Numbered from the stretch's first letter, positions 1 to 10,401 are shown. The stretch: DNA of 36,566 bases from Sulfurovum sp. FS08-3 (GCA_000830175.1 JQIS01000032.1:1-36566); one strand, 5' to 3'. The notes: a model not told the origin generated them from the letters alone. Made by a program: numbers and translations.

Positions 1-30
1 AGCGATTCGAGAGTGGTGACGCTTTTTTGC

Positions 31-137
31 CTACTTTTTTCTAAAAAAGTAGAAATAAATCTTAGATTGCTTCACCCTAAAGGGTTCGCAATGACGTATT
101 GCAATGGGGTAATTTTGTAAGTGCGTAAGGTCAGTTA
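31..137. repeat. Left copy of window-terminal inverted repeat
   Basis: Bases 41-137 match the reverse complement of 36470-36566 with 4 mismatches in 97. Inside it are ACCCT-AA-AGGGT and GCAAT-GACGT-ATTGC hairpins. Bases 31-52 form a perfect 10-bp palindrome (CTACTTTTTT, two-base loop, AAAAAAGTAG). It contains no ORF and looks like a non-coding dispersed palindromic repeat of the kind scattered between genes in many bacteria. Identity with the far end is seen directly; that it is dispersed genome-wide is inference. Confidence 0.85.
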
Positions 138-235
138 CTTACATACACAAGCAATGGGTTTGGAGCGGGGTAATTAATACTCCGTTTAACTTTTTGATGG
201 ATAATGTCTCTATGAGAGCTAAGAAGGAAATCCCC

Positions 236-877
236 ATGATTAATATATTGATGATAGAAGACGATAGCGAATTTGCCGAGTTATTGGCAGAGTATTTGGA
301 ACGCTACGATATTAAAATTACCAACTATGAAGATGCCTATTTGGGACTTTCGGCGGGAGTAAAAAAGTTTGATTTGGTGATACTTGATCTCACACTACCA
401 GGGATGGATGGATTGGAGGCGTGTGAAGAGATTGTCCGCAAATACGATATTCCTATCATCATCTCTTCGGCTCGTAGCGACATTGGGGACAAAATCACCG
501 CTTTGGAACTAGGAGCTGATGACTACCTCCCCAAACCTTATGACCCCAAAGAGATGTATGCACGGATTCAATCGGTGCTTCGACGCTACAACAAAGTAGA
601 AAACAAAAATGAGGTGAATGATTTTGAAATCAAAGCCGATACCATCTATCATCAAGGCAATGCACTCGTTTTGACTCCCGCAGAGTTTGAAGTGCTTTAT
701 TTGCTTATCAAAAATCGGGGCATTGCTCAATCAAGAGAGCAAATCATCAACTCCTCTTCAACCATGAGCGACATCAAAGGCAAGAGTTTGGATGTTATTA
801 TTAGCAAAATTCGAGGCAAACTTAGCGATCCCTCCTTGATTCAAGCCGTGCGTGGAGTTGGGTACAAGCTCGTATGA
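236..877 (+). CDS. OmpR-family response regulator, ArsR-like
   Basis: DNA-binding response regulator of 213 residues. The receiver domain (about 1-115) has the acidic pair E8-D9-D10, phospho-acceptor D51 in VILDLTLPGMDG, and a conserved KP near residue 100. The C-terminal winged helix (about 125-213) ends in the usual RGVGYKL. The receiver strongly resembles the Helicobacter/Campylobacter acid-response regulator ArsR (IIISSARSD, GADDY.PKPYDPKE). The start at 236 is chosen over an upstream TTG at 194 because AAGGA lies 7 bases before it and the receiver begins here. Its stop overlaps the kinase start by 4 bases (ATGA), so the pair is co-translated. The signal sensed is not visible. It is not the arsenic repressor of the same name. 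Confidence 0.9.
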   Translation: MINILMIEDDSEFAELLAEYLERYDIKITNYEDAYLGLSAGVKKFDLVILDLTLPGMDGLEACEEIVRKYDIPIIISSARSDIGDKITALELGADDYLPKPYDPKEMYARIQSVLRRYNKVENKNEVNDFEIKADTIYHQGNALVLTPAEFEVLYLLIKNRGIAQSREQIINSSSTMSDIKGKSLDVIISKIRGKLSDPSLIQAVRGVGYKLV

Positions 878-2067
878 TAAGTTTCACAACCATTAGAGCA
901 AAAATTACGATGATTTTTGGAGTCTCTATTGTTTTGCTTGGGTTGCTCTCTTATGTTCTTTTTGCTACGCATATACGATTTGAACGCCATAGCATGATTG
1001 TGCAAGAGATGGCATCGATTCGTTTTATCTTTCAGTACTATTTGCGTACCCATACCATTGATTTTGCTTTTTTGGAGTCTCAAAACTTCCGCTTGATAGA
1101 CAACGAAGAGGAAAAGCTTGAGATTTTCAATACACTGAGCAAAAAAGAGCAAGAGAAGGGCTTTAGTATCTTCAAGCACCATCAACGCCGATTTCTCTTT
1201 ATCAAAGGCTACAATACGATTTTTATTTTTGAGAGCATGAATCAACCCACAGCACCCAAAAATGTCATTATACTCTCCCTTTTTCTTCTCTTTTTTTTGT
1301 TGATTTTGTACATTATGATTATTCGCAGTCTTCGCCCCTTGCACAAACTCAAAAACGAAATTAAGACCTTTTCGCAAGGCAATTTGGATATCGATTGCCG
1401 TAGCGACAAAAAAGATGAGATTGCACAAGTCGCCAATGAGTTTGATAATGCCGTCAAAAAGATTAGAGAACTCAAACACTCTCGCCAACTCCTGCTTCGT
1501 GCTATCATGCATGAACTCAAAACACCTATTGGCAAAGGGCGACTTGTGAGCGAGATGATTGGTGACGAAAAGCACAAACAGCGTCTCCACTCTATCTTTG
1601 AGCGGTTAAATTTGCTCATTGATGAGTTTGCCAAAATCGAAAAAATCGAGTCCAAAAGCTTTGAACTTGTCTTCAAATCCTACAAAATGAGCGATATTCT
1701 TGATGCTAGTATCGATATGCTTATGATGGAAAATCCCGCCAAACATATCCATCTTGAACTTGCCAACGACTATCTTGTCGATTGCGATTTTGAACTCCTC
1801 TCACTAGCTATCAAAAACCTTATTGATAATGGAATCAAATACAGTCCCGATAAACATGTCACCATCGTGGTAGATAACGGGCTGATGGTAATCAATCAAG
1901 GCAAAGCACTTGAAGAGAGTTTGGAACACTACTTTGTACCCTTTCGTACCAAAAGCAACGGATTGGGGTTAGGGTTTTATATCGTCAAAAATATTGTGGA
2001 TTTGCATCACTTAAAACTCGAATACACTCATAGAGATGGACAAAACACAGTGAGTATCAAGCGATGA
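874..2067 (+). CDS. Sensor histidine kinase, ArsS-like
   Basis: Inner-membrane sensor kinase of 397 residues, cognate partner of the regulator it overlaps by 4 bases. TM1 is at about 12-33, followed by a short periplasmic sensor of about 95 residues and TM2 at about 131-150. A HAMP linker runs to about 195. The H-box MHELKTP carries the phospho-accepting H213. The ATPase domain shows the N-box NLIDNGIKYS and G-box GLGLGFYIVK near the C terminus. In Helicobacter the orthologous ArsS responds to acid, partly through periplasmic histidines. The periplasmic loop here also has several His (H34, H39, H60, H102, H103), but whether pH is the signal in this organism is inference. Confidence 0.88.
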   Translation: MISFTTIRAKITMIFGVSIVLLGLLSYVLFATHIRFERHSMIVQEMASIRFIFQYYLRTHTIDFAFLESQNFRLIDNEEEKLEIFNTLSKKEQEKGFSIFKHHQRRFLFIKGYNTIFIFESMNQPTAPKNVIILSLFLLFFLLILYIMIIRSLRPLHKLKNEIKTFSQGNLDIDCRSDKKDEIAQVANEFDNAVKKIRELKHSRQLLLRAIMHELKTPIGKGRLVSEMIGDEKHKQRLHSIFERLNLLIDEFAKIEKIESKSFELVFKSYKMSDILDASIDMLMMENPAKHIHLELANDYLVDCDFELLSLAIKNLIDNGIKYSPDKHVTIVVDNGLMVINQGKALEESLEHYFVPFRTKSNGLGLGFYIVKNIVDLHHLKLEYTHRDGQNTVSIKR

Positions 2068-2106
2068 TTGGGTAAAATCGTATTCAATTAATTTTAGGAG
2101 AATAGA

Positions 2107-2820
2107 ATGAAAAAACTTTTGAGTTTGATGATGACATTAACGGTTGCACTCTTTGCTATGGGAGATCCATCGGGTGAGAAGATGGAGACAAAAAAGGGAA
2201 ATATGGAGATGTTTCAAAGCGTCAATCCTGCCCAAGCAACCCTTTTGCAAGAGGGTGCAAACAAGCTCTATTGTCCCTTGTGCGGTATGACTTTGCCGAT
2301 GTTTTACAAAACCAACCACGCCGCTACCCACAAAGGGCATACCAAACAATACTGCTCTATTCATTGTCTAGCCGACGATAATGCCAAACATCCCAATGAA
2401 CTTACCAACATGAAAGTCGTTGATGTCACAACGCTTCAATTTATCGATGCCGCTAAGGCTTTTTATGTCGTAGGTTCAAGCAAACAAGGGACAATGTCCA
2501 TGGTAAGCAAATACGCTTTTGGTACCAAAGAGGCCGCAAGTGCCTTTGCTAAAGAGTTTGGCGGTGAGCTAAAAAGCTTTGAAGAGGCTTTGAAAATCGC
2601 AACCGATGGCGTAGCAAAAACCAATGCCATGATAGCAAAAAAACGCATCATGATGGCAAAGAAGGGCAAACAAGCCTATGAGAAGTTTTGTAAACCAACC
2701 ACTCAAACATTTGCTTCCATCGCCGATGCCAAAGCCTATATCGAACAAAACAAACTCTGTGGAGAGTTGCAAGGTCCAATGCTTCAAGCCATTGCCCTCT
2801 ATCTTGTCTCCCAAAAATAA
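2107..2820 (+). CDS. NosL-like copper-binding protein with haem-less cytochrome-like tail
   Basis: Probably exported protein of 237 residues (signal peptide about 1-19, no lipobox Cys). Residues about 45-165 match NosL: CPLCGM, then a CSIHC motif, FYVVGS..GTMSMVSKYAF, and the repeating FGG..KSFEEA pattern. NosL-family proteins bind Cu(I) and deliver it to copper enzymes such as nitrous-oxide reductase, though many occur without nos genes, as here. The last 60 or so residues (KQAYEKFCKP..FASIADAKAYI..LCGELQ..) look like a small c-type cytochrome domain lacking the CXXCH haem site. SD TAGGAG precedes the ATG. It follows the two-component pair by 39 bases in the same orientation, so it may be regulated by it. 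The copper role is inferred from family. Confidence 0.75.
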   Translation: MKKLLSLMMTLTVALFAMGDPSGEKMETKKGNMEMFQSVNPAQATLLQEGANKLYCPLCGMTLPMFYKTNHAATHKGHTKQYCSIHCLADDNAKHPNELTNMKVVDVTTLQFIDAAKAFYVVGSSKQGTMSMVSKYAFGTKEAASAFAKEFGGELKSFEEALKIATDGVAKTNAMIAKKRIMMAKKGKQAYEKFCKPTTQTFASIADAKAYIEQNKLCGELQGPMLQAIALYLVSQK

Positions 2821-2825
2821 AAGAA

Positions 2826-2842
2826 GGTGGAGCATCTCCACC
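2826..2842 (+). terminator. Small hairpin after the NosL-like gene
   Basis: A perfect 7-bp stem (GGTGGAG / CTCCACC, loop CAT) begins 5 bases after the NosL stop. It is followed by AAATTCCTC rather than a clear U-tract, so it is a weak terminator or an mRNA-stabilising hairpin between this gene and the next promoter. Confidence 0.45.
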
Positions 2843-2885
2843 AAATTCCTCTGTCGGTTTCACCCCCATCTAAACACTTTTTAGG

Positions 2886-2891
2886 TATAAT
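2886..2891 (+). promoter_or_regulatory. -10 box for the aminotransferase-hisZ-purA operon
   Basis: A perfect TATAAT lies 55 bases before the aminotransferase start and just after the preceding hairpin. No -35 match is seen, as is usual for sigma70 promoters of Campylobacterota. Confidence 0.55.
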
Positions 2892-2946
2892 CTCTATAAC
2901 TATGCACTCTACAAGTGTGTGCAATTTTATGCAAAAAGAGGATACT

Positions 2947-4055
2947 ATGCTACTTTTTACCCCAGGTCCTACACCTGTACTTGAGAGCGTTCGTCAAGCA
3001 ATGGCTACAGCTACACTGCACCATCGAACGCCTGAATTTGAAGCGATTTTTAAAGAGGCTAGAGAGAATTTAATCAAACTGTTCAATATGCCCGAAGCGA
3101 TTATGTTGGCTAGTTCGGGTACGGGAGCGATGCAAAGTGCGATGTTGCACCTATGCAAAAGCAAGGCACTCACTATCAATTCAGGAAAGTTTGGTGAGCG
3201 TTTTTCTAAAATCGCCGATGCTCTTAATATCCCTAAAATTGAGCTTAAATATGAGTGGGATACACCTGTAAAGCTTGATGATGTCCAAGAGGCACTTCAA
3301 ACGCATCCTGATATTGATGCGATTTTTGTGCAAGTAAGCGAAAGTGCGGGGGGCTTAAGACACCCCGTTGAAGCCTTAGCGGCTTTGGCAAAACAGATCA
3401 ATCCCAATATTATGATAGTAGCCGATGGGATTACTGCTGTAGGGGTAGAGCCTATTGATACCACGCATATTGATGCCCTTATTACAGGTTCTCAAAAAGC
3501 TTTGATGCTTCCTCCTGGTCTAGCGATGATGGGACTAAGCCATGAAGCGATTGCCAAAATTGATAAAGGGGTTGATTACTACTTCAATCTTGCTTTGGAG
3601 CTTAAAAACCAACGTCAAAATACTACGGCATTTACTCCAGCGACCACGTTGATTATGGGACTTAATGCAATGTTTGGGGAGATTGAAAAGGCAGGAGGAT
3701 TGGATAAGTTTTATGCCAACAGTGCCAAACGTGCCAAAGCCACACAAGGTGCGCTTGAAGCTATCGGACTCACAATCTACCCAACCGCCCCTGCTCTCTC
3801 TATGAGTACGGTGATTGATGAAAATGCCAATGAGATTCGCAAAATACTCAAAAACAAATACGGTGTCAATATGGCAGGTGGGCAAGATCATCTCAAAGAG
3901 AAGATATTTAGAATCAATCAAATGGGACTCATTCCCGCTTACGAGTCGGCATGGGTGGTCAATGCTGTTGAGTTGGCACTGAGCGATTTGGGGAGACGAG
4001 CCTATGATGGTAGTGCCAATAGAGTCTTTAATGAAATCTATTACAAAGAGAATGA

Positions 4056-4059
<4 letters not shown>
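2947..4059 (+). CDS. Class V PLP aminotransferase (serine/alanine-glyoxylate type)
   Basis: Cytosolic PLP-dependent enzyme of 370 residues. It opens with LLFTPGPTPVLESVRQAM, the signature of alanine-glyoxylate / serine-pyruvate aminotransferases, followed by HHRTPEF and the cofactor site SSGTGAMQSA. The PLP lysine lies in TGSQKALMLPPGL. The ATG at 2947 is preferred to 2929 because AGAGG sits 5 bases upstream and the family motif begins at once. The stop overlaps hisZ by ATGA. It is the first gene of a coupled run of amino-acid and nucleotide biosynthesis genes. Related proteins include serine-glyoxylate aminotransferase, phosphoserine aminotransferase-like enzymes and the PucG type, and the exact substrate cannot be read from the sequence. 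Confidence 0.85.
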
Positions 4060-6163
<2,104 letters not shown>

Positions 6164-6172
6164 GGAGTACCT

Positions 6173-6724
6173 ATGAGATTAAAAGAGAACCAGACACGAT
6201 ACGTCGCTACAAAAATAGGTATAGATTTGGCAAATGCCCCATTTGTGCGTATGCCAAAGGGCAAAGAGGCGGTAGTGAGTGCCATTAAAGCCCTCATTGA
6301 TGAGAACCTCAAAAGCGAAAGAGCCTTGGATGATAAAGTCAAAAAGATATTGGATGAAAACGATGATGAGATAGAGTTTCAACACGCCAACGAACGCCAA
6401 CTCTTTTTTATGATCAAAAAGAAATTAGCACCCCAATACGGCGTGATTATGAATTATGACGATAGATACAACGACCTTTCGCACAAAATTTTGGATGAAC
6501 TCTACGAAGAGTATCTCCTTGAGTACGATGTCAATGAAAATCAAGTCAAAAATGTCATTTTCAAAGGCTTTAAAGATTTTGCTAATGCCTTCGAGAAGAT
6601 TGATGATACCGTCTATAAGAAGATCAAAGCAATGAAAAGAGAGGTTATACCAGGTACGCAAGAGTATGAACTTATCTACGAGCGACTCTACGAAGAAGAG
6701 CTTAAAAAACGAGGTATGTTGTAA
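6173..6724 (+). CDS. DUF507 family protein
   Basis: Protein of 183 residues, highly charged and mainly helical, made of two roughly similar halves (about 1-90 and 95-183). Each half has a pattern of a basic start followed by an E/D-rich helix, matching DUF507 proteins of Campylobacterota and some Deltaproteobacteria. No catalytic motif, signal peptide or membrane segment is seen. It follows purA by 9 bases and lies before carA, an arrangement I recall as common in this phylum. Function is unknown, and context suggests only co-expression with nucleotide synthesis. Confidence 0.8.
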   Translation: MRLKENQTRYVATKIGIDLANAPFVRMPKGKEAVVSAIKALIDENLKSERALDDKVKKILDENDDEIEFQHANERQLFFMIKKKLAPQYGVIMNYDDRYNDLSHKILDELYEEYLLEYDVNENQVKNVIFKGFKDFANAFEKIDDTVYKKIKAMKREVIPGTQEYELIYERLYEEELKKRGML

Positions 6725-6730
6725 AGAGTG

Positions 6731-6787
6731 TTAAGTGCTAAGCATTAAGTGCTAAGCAATTTTGTAGGGTGCAATGCATTGTACCCT
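6731..6787. repeat. Tandem 14-mer and palindromic hairpin between DUF507 and carA
   Basis: TTAAGTGCTAAGCA occurs twice in perfect tandem (6731-6744, 6745-6758). It is followed at 6766-6787 by an 11-bp stem with one mismatch (AGGGTGCAATG / CATTGTACCCT). A hairpin of similar sequence recurs at 15227-15248. It looks like a short intergenic palindromic element rather than a terminator, since no U-tract follows. Confidence 0.6.
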
Positions 6788-6805
6788 GTATATGATGGAG
6801 AGAAA

Positions 6806-7924
6806 ATGCAAAAAATTTATATCTATTTAGAGAATGGAACATTTTTAGAAGCCAACAGTTTTGGAGCAACAGGTACAAGCGTGGGCGAGATTGTCTTTAA
6901 TACCTCTTTGAGTGGTTATCAAGAGATTGTCACAGACCCTAGCTACGCAGGGCAGTTTGTCACCTTTACAATGCCCGAAATTGGCAATGTGGGGTGCAAT
7001 GAGCAAGATATGGAGAGCAAAGGTGCTTATTGCAAAGGCATTATTGTACGCTCTTATCAAGCTAGACCCTCCAATTTTCGCTCTCAAGAGAGTTTGGAAG
7101 CGTTGTTGGTTCGCTATGGCGTGATAGGTATTTGCGATATTGATACACGCTATCTTACCAAAATGATTCGTGATGAGGGAGCGATGATGATGGTAGCCTC
7201 CACACAGATAAGCGACAAAGAGGAGCTTAAAAAAATCCTTGAGGCTTCACCACGCATTGAAGATATCAATTACATTGAGCAAGTTAGCACCAAAGAGAGC
7301 TATATTCATCCCAATGCTACCTACGATACGGTTGCTTTTGAGTACAAAAAACCCCAAACTACCAAAAAGATTATCGCTCTCGACTTTGGTATCAAACGCA
7401 ACATACTCAATGAACTTACCCATGCGGGTATGGAGGTGGAGGTTGTGCCTAATAGTATCGATGCAACCGATGTGATAGCCAAATACGAAGCAGGTGAAAT
7501 TGGAGGCATTTTTCTCTCCAATGGTCCAGGCGATCCGCTCATTTTAAAAGAGGAACAAGCCAAAATCAAACGTTTCATCGAAGCCAAAATACCTCTATTT
7601 GGTATCTGCTTAGGGCATCAATTGCTCTCTATTGCACACGGTTACGATACCTATAAGCTCAAATTTGGACACCACGGGGGCAACCATCCTATCAAAAATG
7701 AGGAGGGTATGGTAGAGATTACCGCTCAAAATCACAACTACAACGTACCTCAAACGATTACACAAGTCGCACGCGTGACGCATACCAATCTCTTTGATGG
7801 CACAATTGAAGGATTGGCGTACAACGATTCGCCTACTCTCTCGGTTCAACACCACCCCGAAGCCTCTCCAGGGCCTCATGAGAGTGCTTACATCTTTAAA
7901 AAATTCTTCGAGATGGTACGCTAA
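6806..7924 (+). CDS. carA: Carbamoyl-phosphate synthase small (glutaminase) subunit
   Basis: Enzyme subunit of 372 residues that hydrolyses glutamine and passes ammonia to CarB for carbamoyl phosphate, feeding arginine and pyrimidine synthesis. The N-terminal CPSase_sm domain starts IYIYLENGTFLEANSFGA. The C-terminal class I glutamine amidotransferase has the nucleophile in FGICLGHQ and the His-Glu pair in QHHPEASPGPHES. ATG 6806 is chosen because of GGAG 5 bases upstream and family start; an upstream in-frame start at 6749 runs through the repeat. The stop shares one base with the next start (TAATG). carB is not present, as is common in this phylum where the two subunits are unlinked. Confidence 0.96.
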   Translation: MQKIYIYLENGTFLEANSFGATGTSVGEIVFNTSLSGYQEIVTDPSYAGQFVTFTMPEIGNVGCNEQDMESKGAYCKGIIVRSYQARPSNFRSQESLEALLVRYGVIGICDIDTRYLTKMIRDEGAMMMVASTQISDKEELKKILEASPRIEDINYIEQVSTKESYIHPNATYDTVAFEYKKPQTTKKIIALDFGIKRNILNELTHAGMEVEVVPNSIDATDVIAKYEAGEIGGIFLSNGPGDPLILKEEQAKIKRFIEAKIPLFGICLGHQLLSIAHGYDTYKLKFGHHGGNHPIKNEEGMVEITAQNHNYNVPQTITQVARVTHTNLFDGTIEGLAYNDSPTLSVQHHPEASPGPHESAYIFKKFFEMVR

Positions 7925-8409
7925 TGCACATTATCGTTACGGGAGGGACGATTGACAAACGCTACAATCCTTTGAGCGGTCAAGTCGATTTTGCTTCCTT
8001 CACGCATATTGAAGCGATGCTTCTTCAAGCACGTCTCGATACCCAAACCTACTCCATCACGACCCTTATGCTCAAAGATTCGCTAGAGCTTGACAATAGC
8101 GATAGAGAAGCGATACTTAGTGCTATTGAGGTCTCACCCCACAACAAAATTTTAGTCACTCACGGTACCGACACCATGGTTGAGAGTGCCTCATTTATCG
8201 CACAAGGCATCCAAGATAAAACGGTAGTATTGGTAGGGGCAATGGTTCCTTACCGTTTCAAAGACTCCGATGCTTTGTTTAATCTAGGCTTTGCGATGGG
8301 GGCATTGGAGCATCTTGATAGCGGAGTCTATATCGCCATGAACGGCAAAGTTTTTGCTTACGATAGCGTCACCAAAAACAAAACATTGGGGATTTTTGAG
8401 GCGAAGTAA
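7924..8409 (+). CDS. Single-domain asparaginase-like protein
   Basis: Protein of 161 residues equal to the N-terminal domain of L-asparaginase. It keeps the first catalytic-Thr motif VTGGTID (near residue 8) and the second triad motif THGTDTMVE, plus VLVGAMVPY. The C-terminal domain of normal 320-350 residue asparaginases is absent. The end looks natural rather than broken, since short stand-alone versions are known in Campylobacterota. It is coupled to carA by a shared base. Whether it has amidase activity alone is unknown. Its last codons (GIFEAK-stop) are duplicated about 980 bases downstream, beyond the Rpn gene. Confidence 0.75.
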   Translation: MHIIVTGGTIDKRYNPLSGQVDFASFTHIEAMLLQARLDTQTYSITTLMLKDSLELDNSDREAILSAIEVSPHNKILVTHGTDTMVESASFIAQGIQDKTVVLVGAMVPYRFKDSDALFNLGFAMGALEHLDSGVYIAMNGKVFAYDSVTKNKTLGIFEAK

Positions 8410-8411
8410 CT
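8389..8411 (+). repeat. Direct repeat, copy 1 (asparaginase 3' end), flanking the Rpn cassette
   Basis: These 23 bases cover the last codons and stop of the asparaginase-like gene. They recur at 9373-9395 with 21 of 23 identical, on the far side of the Rpn-type gene. The pair brackets 961 bases and looks like a target duplication or the ends of an inserted cassette. Confidence 0.7.
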
Positions 8412-8437
8412 TGAACTTTTCCAAACCAATAATAGGC

Positions 8438-8443
8438 TATAAT
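8438..8443 (+). promoter_or_regulatory. -10 box of the Rpn cassette
   Basis: GCTATAAT lies 28 bases before the Rpn-type start, with AAGGAG at 8458-8463. The leader (TATAAT, CTCCAA, AAAGGAG, ATTATG) resembles that of the toxin-antitoxin unit at 14556-14595. Confidence 0.55.
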
Positions 8444-8471
8444 ACTCCAAATCCAAAAAGGAGCTTAGATT

Positions 8472-9370
8472 ATGCGATTTCTCAATATCCAAACCGATTA
8501 TGCCTTTAAAAAAGTATTTGGTTCAAGAGAGTCTAAAAATATACTTAAAAGCTTTTTAAACGCTACACTTGAACTCCCCTTGCCCATAGTGGATTTAACC
8601 ATCGAAGACCCCTACAACGTACCCAAACTTCAAGGAATGAAAGAGAGTGCCGTCGATGTCAAAGCAACTCTAAGTGATGGCTCTATGGTCATTGTTGAGA
8701 TGCAAATCCTTAACCATGATGGCTTTGAGAGTCGCATACTCTACAACGCTGCCAAAAACTACGCCAATCAGTTAAACAAAAGCAACAAATACACCCTACT
8801 CAATCCCGTCATAGCCCTCACCGTTGTCAATTTCAAAATGTTTGAGTATCCGCACTACAAATATCCACCTACAAACTCATTGAAAAGAGCAACTTTACCC
8901 ACTACAAAGATGATATTCAACTCATCTTTATTGAACTTCCCAAATTTACCAAACACTTAGAAGAGTGCGAGACGATAGAAGAGAAGTGGATAGCCTTTAT
9001 TAAAGAGGCAAGAGAACTTAGCGTTATACCCCAATCCATAAGCGACCCCGTACTCAAACAAGCTTTCGAGATAGCCAACACTGCCTCACTTACCAAAGAA
9101 GAGCTAGAGATTCAAGAAAAACGAGAGGAGTTTTTGTACATCCAAAAAAACTCCATCGAAAAAGCTCAAAGAGAGGGGTTGGAGAAAGGGTTGGAAGAAG
9201 GATTGGAGAAAGGAAGAGAAGAGGGAAGAGAAGAGGGTGAAAAAAGAGCCAAGATTGAAATAGCTAAAAAAATGTTAGCCAAAAATAGTGATATTGATAT
9301 GATTCTTGAATTTACGGGATTAAATACCAAAGAGATAGAAGCTATCAAGCAATCTATGGAAATCCAATAA
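8472..9370 (+). pseudogene. Rpn-family PD-(D/E)XK nuclease, frameshifted
   Basis: The gene would encode about 299 residues but is split by a one-base loss between about 8859 and 8870. Upstream frame: MRFLNIQTDYAFKKVFGS, the classic opening of Rpn/PDDEXK-family 'transposase' proteins, with nuclease residues D62, E76 and Q78 (VDVKA..VIVEMQ) and RILYNAAKNYANQL. The downstream frame from 8870 continues YKLIEKSNF..IELPKF..ETIEEKWIAFIKEA and ends in an EKGLEEGLEKGREEG-type charged tail. Rpn proteins are DNA endonucleases that promote RecA-independent recombination in E. coli. Both halves look otherwise intact, so the break is recent, a sequencing error, or recoded. The gene has its own promoter and SD and sits between two copies of the asparaginase gene's 3' end. 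Confidence 0.85.
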
Positions 9371-9372
9371 TA

Positions 9373-9395
9373 GGGACTTTTGAGGCGAAGTAGCT
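9373..9395 (+). repeat. Direct repeat, copy 2, flanking the Rpn cassette
   Basis: Second copy of the 23-base asparaginase 3'-end sequence (2 differences). It overlaps the stop codon of the convergent agmatine deiminase at 9394-9396, so this copy probably marks the original junction between the two housekeeping genes. Confidence 0.7.
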
Positions 9396-10392
9396 AGAGG
9401 GCTACTTGCATCGTGGAGCAGTGGAGTGAGCCACCTTGTTCGATGAGTCTCATGCAGTCAATCCCAATAATCTCTTTGTCGGGGAAAAAGGCTTTGAATA
9501 TTTCGCCTACTTTTTTGTCGTTGGCATCTTGATAGGTGGGATAGAGAAGAGCGTGATTGGCGATAAAAAAGTTGGCGTAGGTAGCAGGTAGGCGTTTGCC
9601 CTCTTGGTTGTATTTGGGTGAGGTCATGGGCAAAGGGATAAGCGTATAGGGTTCGCCATTGGTTTGCGTGAAGCTTTGAAGCTGGGTTTTCATCGCCAAC
9701 AACGCTTCGTAATGTTCGTCATGGAGGTCGTTGCACTCAACATACATAATGGTATCTTTGGCTACAAATCGTGCCAATGTGTCGATATGACTATCGGTAT
9801 CGTCTCCCGCCAAAAAGCCATGATTAAGCCACAATACTCGTCTAGCTCCCAAATACTCTTTGAGTTTGGATTCTACTTGGGCTTTGCCTAATCCTCCGTT
9901 TCGGTTGGGGTTGCACAAACACTCCGTGGTAGTCAAAATCGTCCCCTCTCCGTCACTCTCGATAGAACCGCCCTCTAGCGTAAAATCAATCGACTCCAAA
10001 AGGGTATCACCAAAATAGCCTTTGATATGGAGATGTGCATTTACTTGATTGTCAAGATGGTAGGCAAATTTTCCTCCCCATGCATTAAAATCAAAATCAA
10101 GCAATTTTGTCGTACCACCCTCCTCTATGGAGATTGCACCGTAATCTCGTATCCATGTATCGTTGGTAGGCAATTCGACAAACTCTAGGTTGTGTGTGGA
10201 ACAAAACATATCGGATATTTTGGCTTGATTGTCGCAAACAATAATGACTTTTTGGTTGTAGGCAACGCCCAGTGCGATTTTAACAAAAGGACTCAATGCA
10301 CGTTCCAAATCATCCGCCCAATCACTCTGAGGATGAGGGAAACTTAAAAGCAATGCTCGTTGTTTCTCCCATTCGGCTAACATTCGTCTCAT
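9394..10392 (-). CDS. aguA: Agmatine deiminase / peptidyl-arginine deiminase-like hydrolase
   Basis: Cytosolic guanidino-group hydrolase of 332 residues converting agmatine to N-carbamoylputrescine, a step in putrescine synthesis. It opens with MLAEWEKQRALLLSFPHPQSDW as in the PAD_porph family. TWIRDYGAI and LEGGSIESDGEG hold substrate-binding Asp and Glu residues, NHGFLAGDDTDSHIDTLARF holds the catalytic His region, and the C terminus GGSLHCSTMQ carries the nucleophile C325. The next gene upstream ends 9 bases away on the same strand. The first start at 10392 (MRRMLAEWEKQ) could also be three codons later. No agmatine-forming arginine decarboxylase is in the window. Confidence 0.9.
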   Translation of the reverse strand: MRRMLAEWEKQRALLLSFPHPQSDWADDLERALSPFVKIALGVAYNQKVIIVCDNQAKISDMFCSTHNLEFVELPTNDTWIRDYGAISIEEGGTTKLLDFDFNAWGGKFAYHLDNQVNAHLHIKGYFGDTLLESIDFTLEGGSIESDGEGTILTTTECLCNPNRNGGLGKAQVESKLKEYLGARRVLWLNHGFLAGDDTDSHIDTLARFVAKDTIMYVECNDLHDEHYEALLAMKTQLQSFTQTNGEPYTLIPLPMTSPKYNQEGKRLPATYANFFIANHALLYPTYQDANDKKVGEIFKAFFPDKEIIGIDCMRLIEQGGSLHCSTMQVAL

Positions 10393-10401
10393 TGGTGACC
10401 C

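Noticed and set aside
841-1590. Long minus-strand ORF of 249 codons antisense to the histidine kinase
   Set aside because: The kinase on the plus strand has all family motifs; the antisense frame encodes low-complexity Phe/Leu-rich sequence with no family match and no SD.
9176-9240. Purine-rich repeated GAAGAGGGA-type tract, considered as a DNA tandem repeat or slippage site
   Set aside because: It encodes the EKGLEEGLEKGREEG tail that is normal for Rpn-family proteins, and the frameshift lies elsewhere.
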